Source: CAYZEZ01 sp964477295 (GTDB lineage Bacteria > Bacteroidota > Bacteroidia > Bacteroidales > SM23-62). Taken from it: a stretch of DNA of 8,348 nucleotides. This document shows, piece after piece, positions 7,312 to 8,348 of this stretch; position 1 is the stretch's first letter; every line of letters begins with the position of its first letter. The notes below the pieces were generated by a model. The model was not told the origin of the DNA. It saw nothing but the letters and a program-made list of their open reading frames with translations, and ran no database searches. Where the stretch lies: contig CAYZEZ010000218.1 in NCBI GenBank assembly GCA_964477295.1, forward strand, positions 1 through 8,348, read 5' to 3'. A program made the translations under genes and the position numbers.

Positions 7312-7395
7312 ATTGTCTTGTTAAACGTTTAAACATATTTTTATTCTAACTTAAATATTACCTGTTTTAAACGTATTTTACTTAAACAAGACAAT
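7312..7395. repeat. Inverted repeat with 11-bp perfect arms (ATTGTCTTGTT / AACAAGACAAT)
   Basis: The left arm is 7312-7322 and the right arm 7385-7395, matching at 11 of 11 positions across a 62-bp interior. Each arm is associated with a TTAAAC hexamer, and the core ACGTTTAAA recurs inverted on the right side. The interior is AT-rich and has no open frame of note. It could be a paired regulatory site before the lacI-like gene or a long stem in a transcript. It is too short and gene-free to be an insertion sequence. Confidence 0.5.
7321..7332. promoter_or_regulatory. Perfect 12-bp palindrome TTAAACGTTTAA, candidate LacI-family operator
   Basis: All six base pairs are symmetric around a central CG, the hallmark of LacI-family operators, where hinge-helix leucines insert at the central step. 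A partial second copy with the same left half, TTAAACG, is at 7367-7373, centre-to-centre 46 bp away. The palindrome lies about 200 bp before the start of the LacI-type gene, so autoregulation or control of a nearby promoter is plausible. No good promoter match (TTTG with TAnnTTTG) was found in this gap. Confidence 0.5.
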
Positions 7396-7533
7396 AAAGC
7401 TTCAACTGTTTAATCCGGGTTAGTTGAGGAAGACTTGATTTTATGCCATCTTCATGTCATTTAATAATAATATGAGGTTGACAATAAGAGTTGGATTGTT
7501 TACAGGATAGTTTCAGGTTGTTAATCATCAAAG

Positions 7534-8348
7534 ATGAGTAACAAACTTAAAAGGACGTCACTTAAAGATATTGCCGACATAGTCGGTGTGTCTACAGCCC
7601 TTGTATCGTATGTGCTGAGCGGAAAGGAAAAAGAGAAACGGGTTGGGGAAGCAATTGCACAGCGAATCCGCGAAGTGGCAAAAGAATTAAAATATTCTCC
7701 CAACCAGATTGCTCGTAGCTTAAGGGAAGGCTCAACCAAAACGATCGGACTGGTTGTTGCTGATATTGCCAATCCATTTTTCGGAGACATGGCAAGAATT
7801 ATTGAGGACGAAGCCAATAATAACGGGTATGTCGTTATTATTTGCAGTTCTGATGAAGATTATCAAAAATCTGCCATTTTAGTTGATACTTTAGGGAAGC
7901 ATCAGGTTGATGGATTTATCATTGTACCGGCTGACGGGCCTGCTGATTACATCAAAGATCTGGTAATAAATGAGATCCCTGTTGTACTGCTTGACCGTAA
8001 TGTTTCTGCAATTGATACCAATTATGTTATGCTGGATAACTTTAATGCCAGTTATAAAGCGATTAGTTGTTTCATTAAAAAAGGATATAGAAAAATTGGC
8101 CTGATCATTTATAAATCTTCACTCCTCCACATGAAGGACAGGAAATTGGGCTATATGAAGGCAATGGAGGCCAACGGCCTGAAGGATAATATGTTAGTCA
8201 AGGAAGTCAGGTATTTAAAAATTAAAGCGGAAATAAATAATGCCATGAAGGAAATGACACAGGGAGATAAAAAAGTAGAGGCTGTATTATTTGCAACAAA
8301 TACACTTTGCATCAATGGGTTGTATTATATCCAGGAAAACAATATCAG
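7534..8348 (+). CDS. LacI-family transcriptional regulator, 3' truncated
   Basis: Sugar-responsive DNA-binding repressor or activator. The 271 visible residues cover the DNA-binding domain and most of the ligand-binding domain; the family is usually about 340 residues, so some 70 are missing at the right edge. The helix-turn-helix is SLKDIADIVGVSTALVSYVLSG (residues 9-30 in two parts: SLKDIADIVG, then VSTALVSYVLSG). Residues Thr21, Ala22 and Tyr26 align with the base-reading Tyr17, Gln18 and Arg22 of E. coli LacI. The hinge helix is SPNQIARSL, with Leu63 at the position of LacI Leu56. The periplasmic-binding-protein-like domain begins at TIGLVVADIANPFF, with DR at 154-155. An in-frame TAA at 7522 makes the ATG at 7534 the natural start. 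The neighbouring GH3 gene suggests a carbohydrate inducer; the actual sugar is not readable. Confidence 0.94.
   Translation, partial: MSNKLKRTSLKDIADIVGVSTALVSYVLSGKEKEKRVGEAIAQRIREVAKELKYSPNQIARSLREGSTKTIGLVVADIANPFFGDMARIIEDEANNNGYVVIICSSDEDYQKSAILVDTLGKHQVDGFIIVPADGPADYIKDLVINEIPVVLLDRNVSAIDTNYVMLDNFNASYKAISCFIKKGYRKIGLIIYKSSLLHMKDRKLGYMKAMEANGLKDNMLVKEVRYLKIKAEINNAMKEMTQGDKKVEAVLFATNTLCINGLYYIQENNI

Noticed and set aside
7312..7395. Terminal inverted repeats of a miniature mobile element (MITE)
   Set aside because: No flanking target-site duplication was seen, the arms are short, and the interior contains operator-like palindromes, so a regulatory reading fits better.
7402..7427. Inverted arms TCAACT / AGTTGA
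   Set aside because: Only 6 bp per arm with a 14-nt interior and little inner symmetry; expected by chance in AT-rich DNA.
7478..7483. TTGACA as a classical sigma-70 -35 box before the LacI gene
   Set aside because: No acceptable -10 box follows at 16-18 bp (the bases there read like TACAGG), and Bacteroidetes promoters use a different consensus.
7508..7515. TAGTTTCA as a Bacteroidetes -7 box for the LacI gene
   Set aside because: Two of the six defined positions of TAnnTTTG fail and no TTTG is present anywhere in the 7245-7533 gap.

Overview
The window reads as chromosomal DNA from a member of the Bacteroidota, probably class Bacteroidia. The evidence is moderate GC with AT-rich intergenic gaps, no Shine-Dalgarno sequences before the starts, a TTTG-N20-TAnnTTTG-like promoter before the glycosidase, the Bacteroidetes form of LacI regulator, and an RND pump followed by a small PII-like gene, an arrangement I know from Porphyromonas and relatives. 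All recognisable genes are on the + strand. No tRNA, rRNA, CRISPR array, insertion sequence or transposase was seen.

Bases 1-4416 hold the downstream part of a multidrug-type RND efflux operon: the 3' part of the periplasmic adaptor (cut by the window edge), a complete inner-membrane RND permease, and a 97-residue PII-like protein whose start overlaps the permease stop (ATGA). The adaptor and permease are separated by a 130-bp gap containing two small arrays of a degenerate 7-bp tandem unit. The arrays are imperfect inverted copies of each other. The adaptor carries the tip motif used to dock a TolC-type outer-membrane channel, but no such channel is in the window; it is probably encoded upstream.

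Bases 4417-7244 hold a carbohydrate-related pair: a secreted family 3 glycoside hydrolase (GH3) behind a recognisable Bacteroidetes promoter with a dyad over its -33 box, and a small secreted beta-rich protein of unknown function 66 bp downstream. The longest gene-free stretch, 7245-7533 (289 bp), is AT-rich. It contains a perfect 12-bp palindrome with central CG, several TTAAAC hexamers, and a pair of 11-bp inverted arms, all plausible regulator-binding sites. It leads into a LacI-family repressor gene that runs off the right edge.

Functionally, the left half exports toxic compounds and the right half looks like a polysaccharide or oligosaccharide utilisation locus in which a sugar-responsive LacI protein could control itself and nearby glycosidase or transport genes. 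No SusC/SusD pair is visible. I see no clearly new system. The points most worth a second look are the heptad arrays, the coupled PII-like protein and the operator-like region before lacI.
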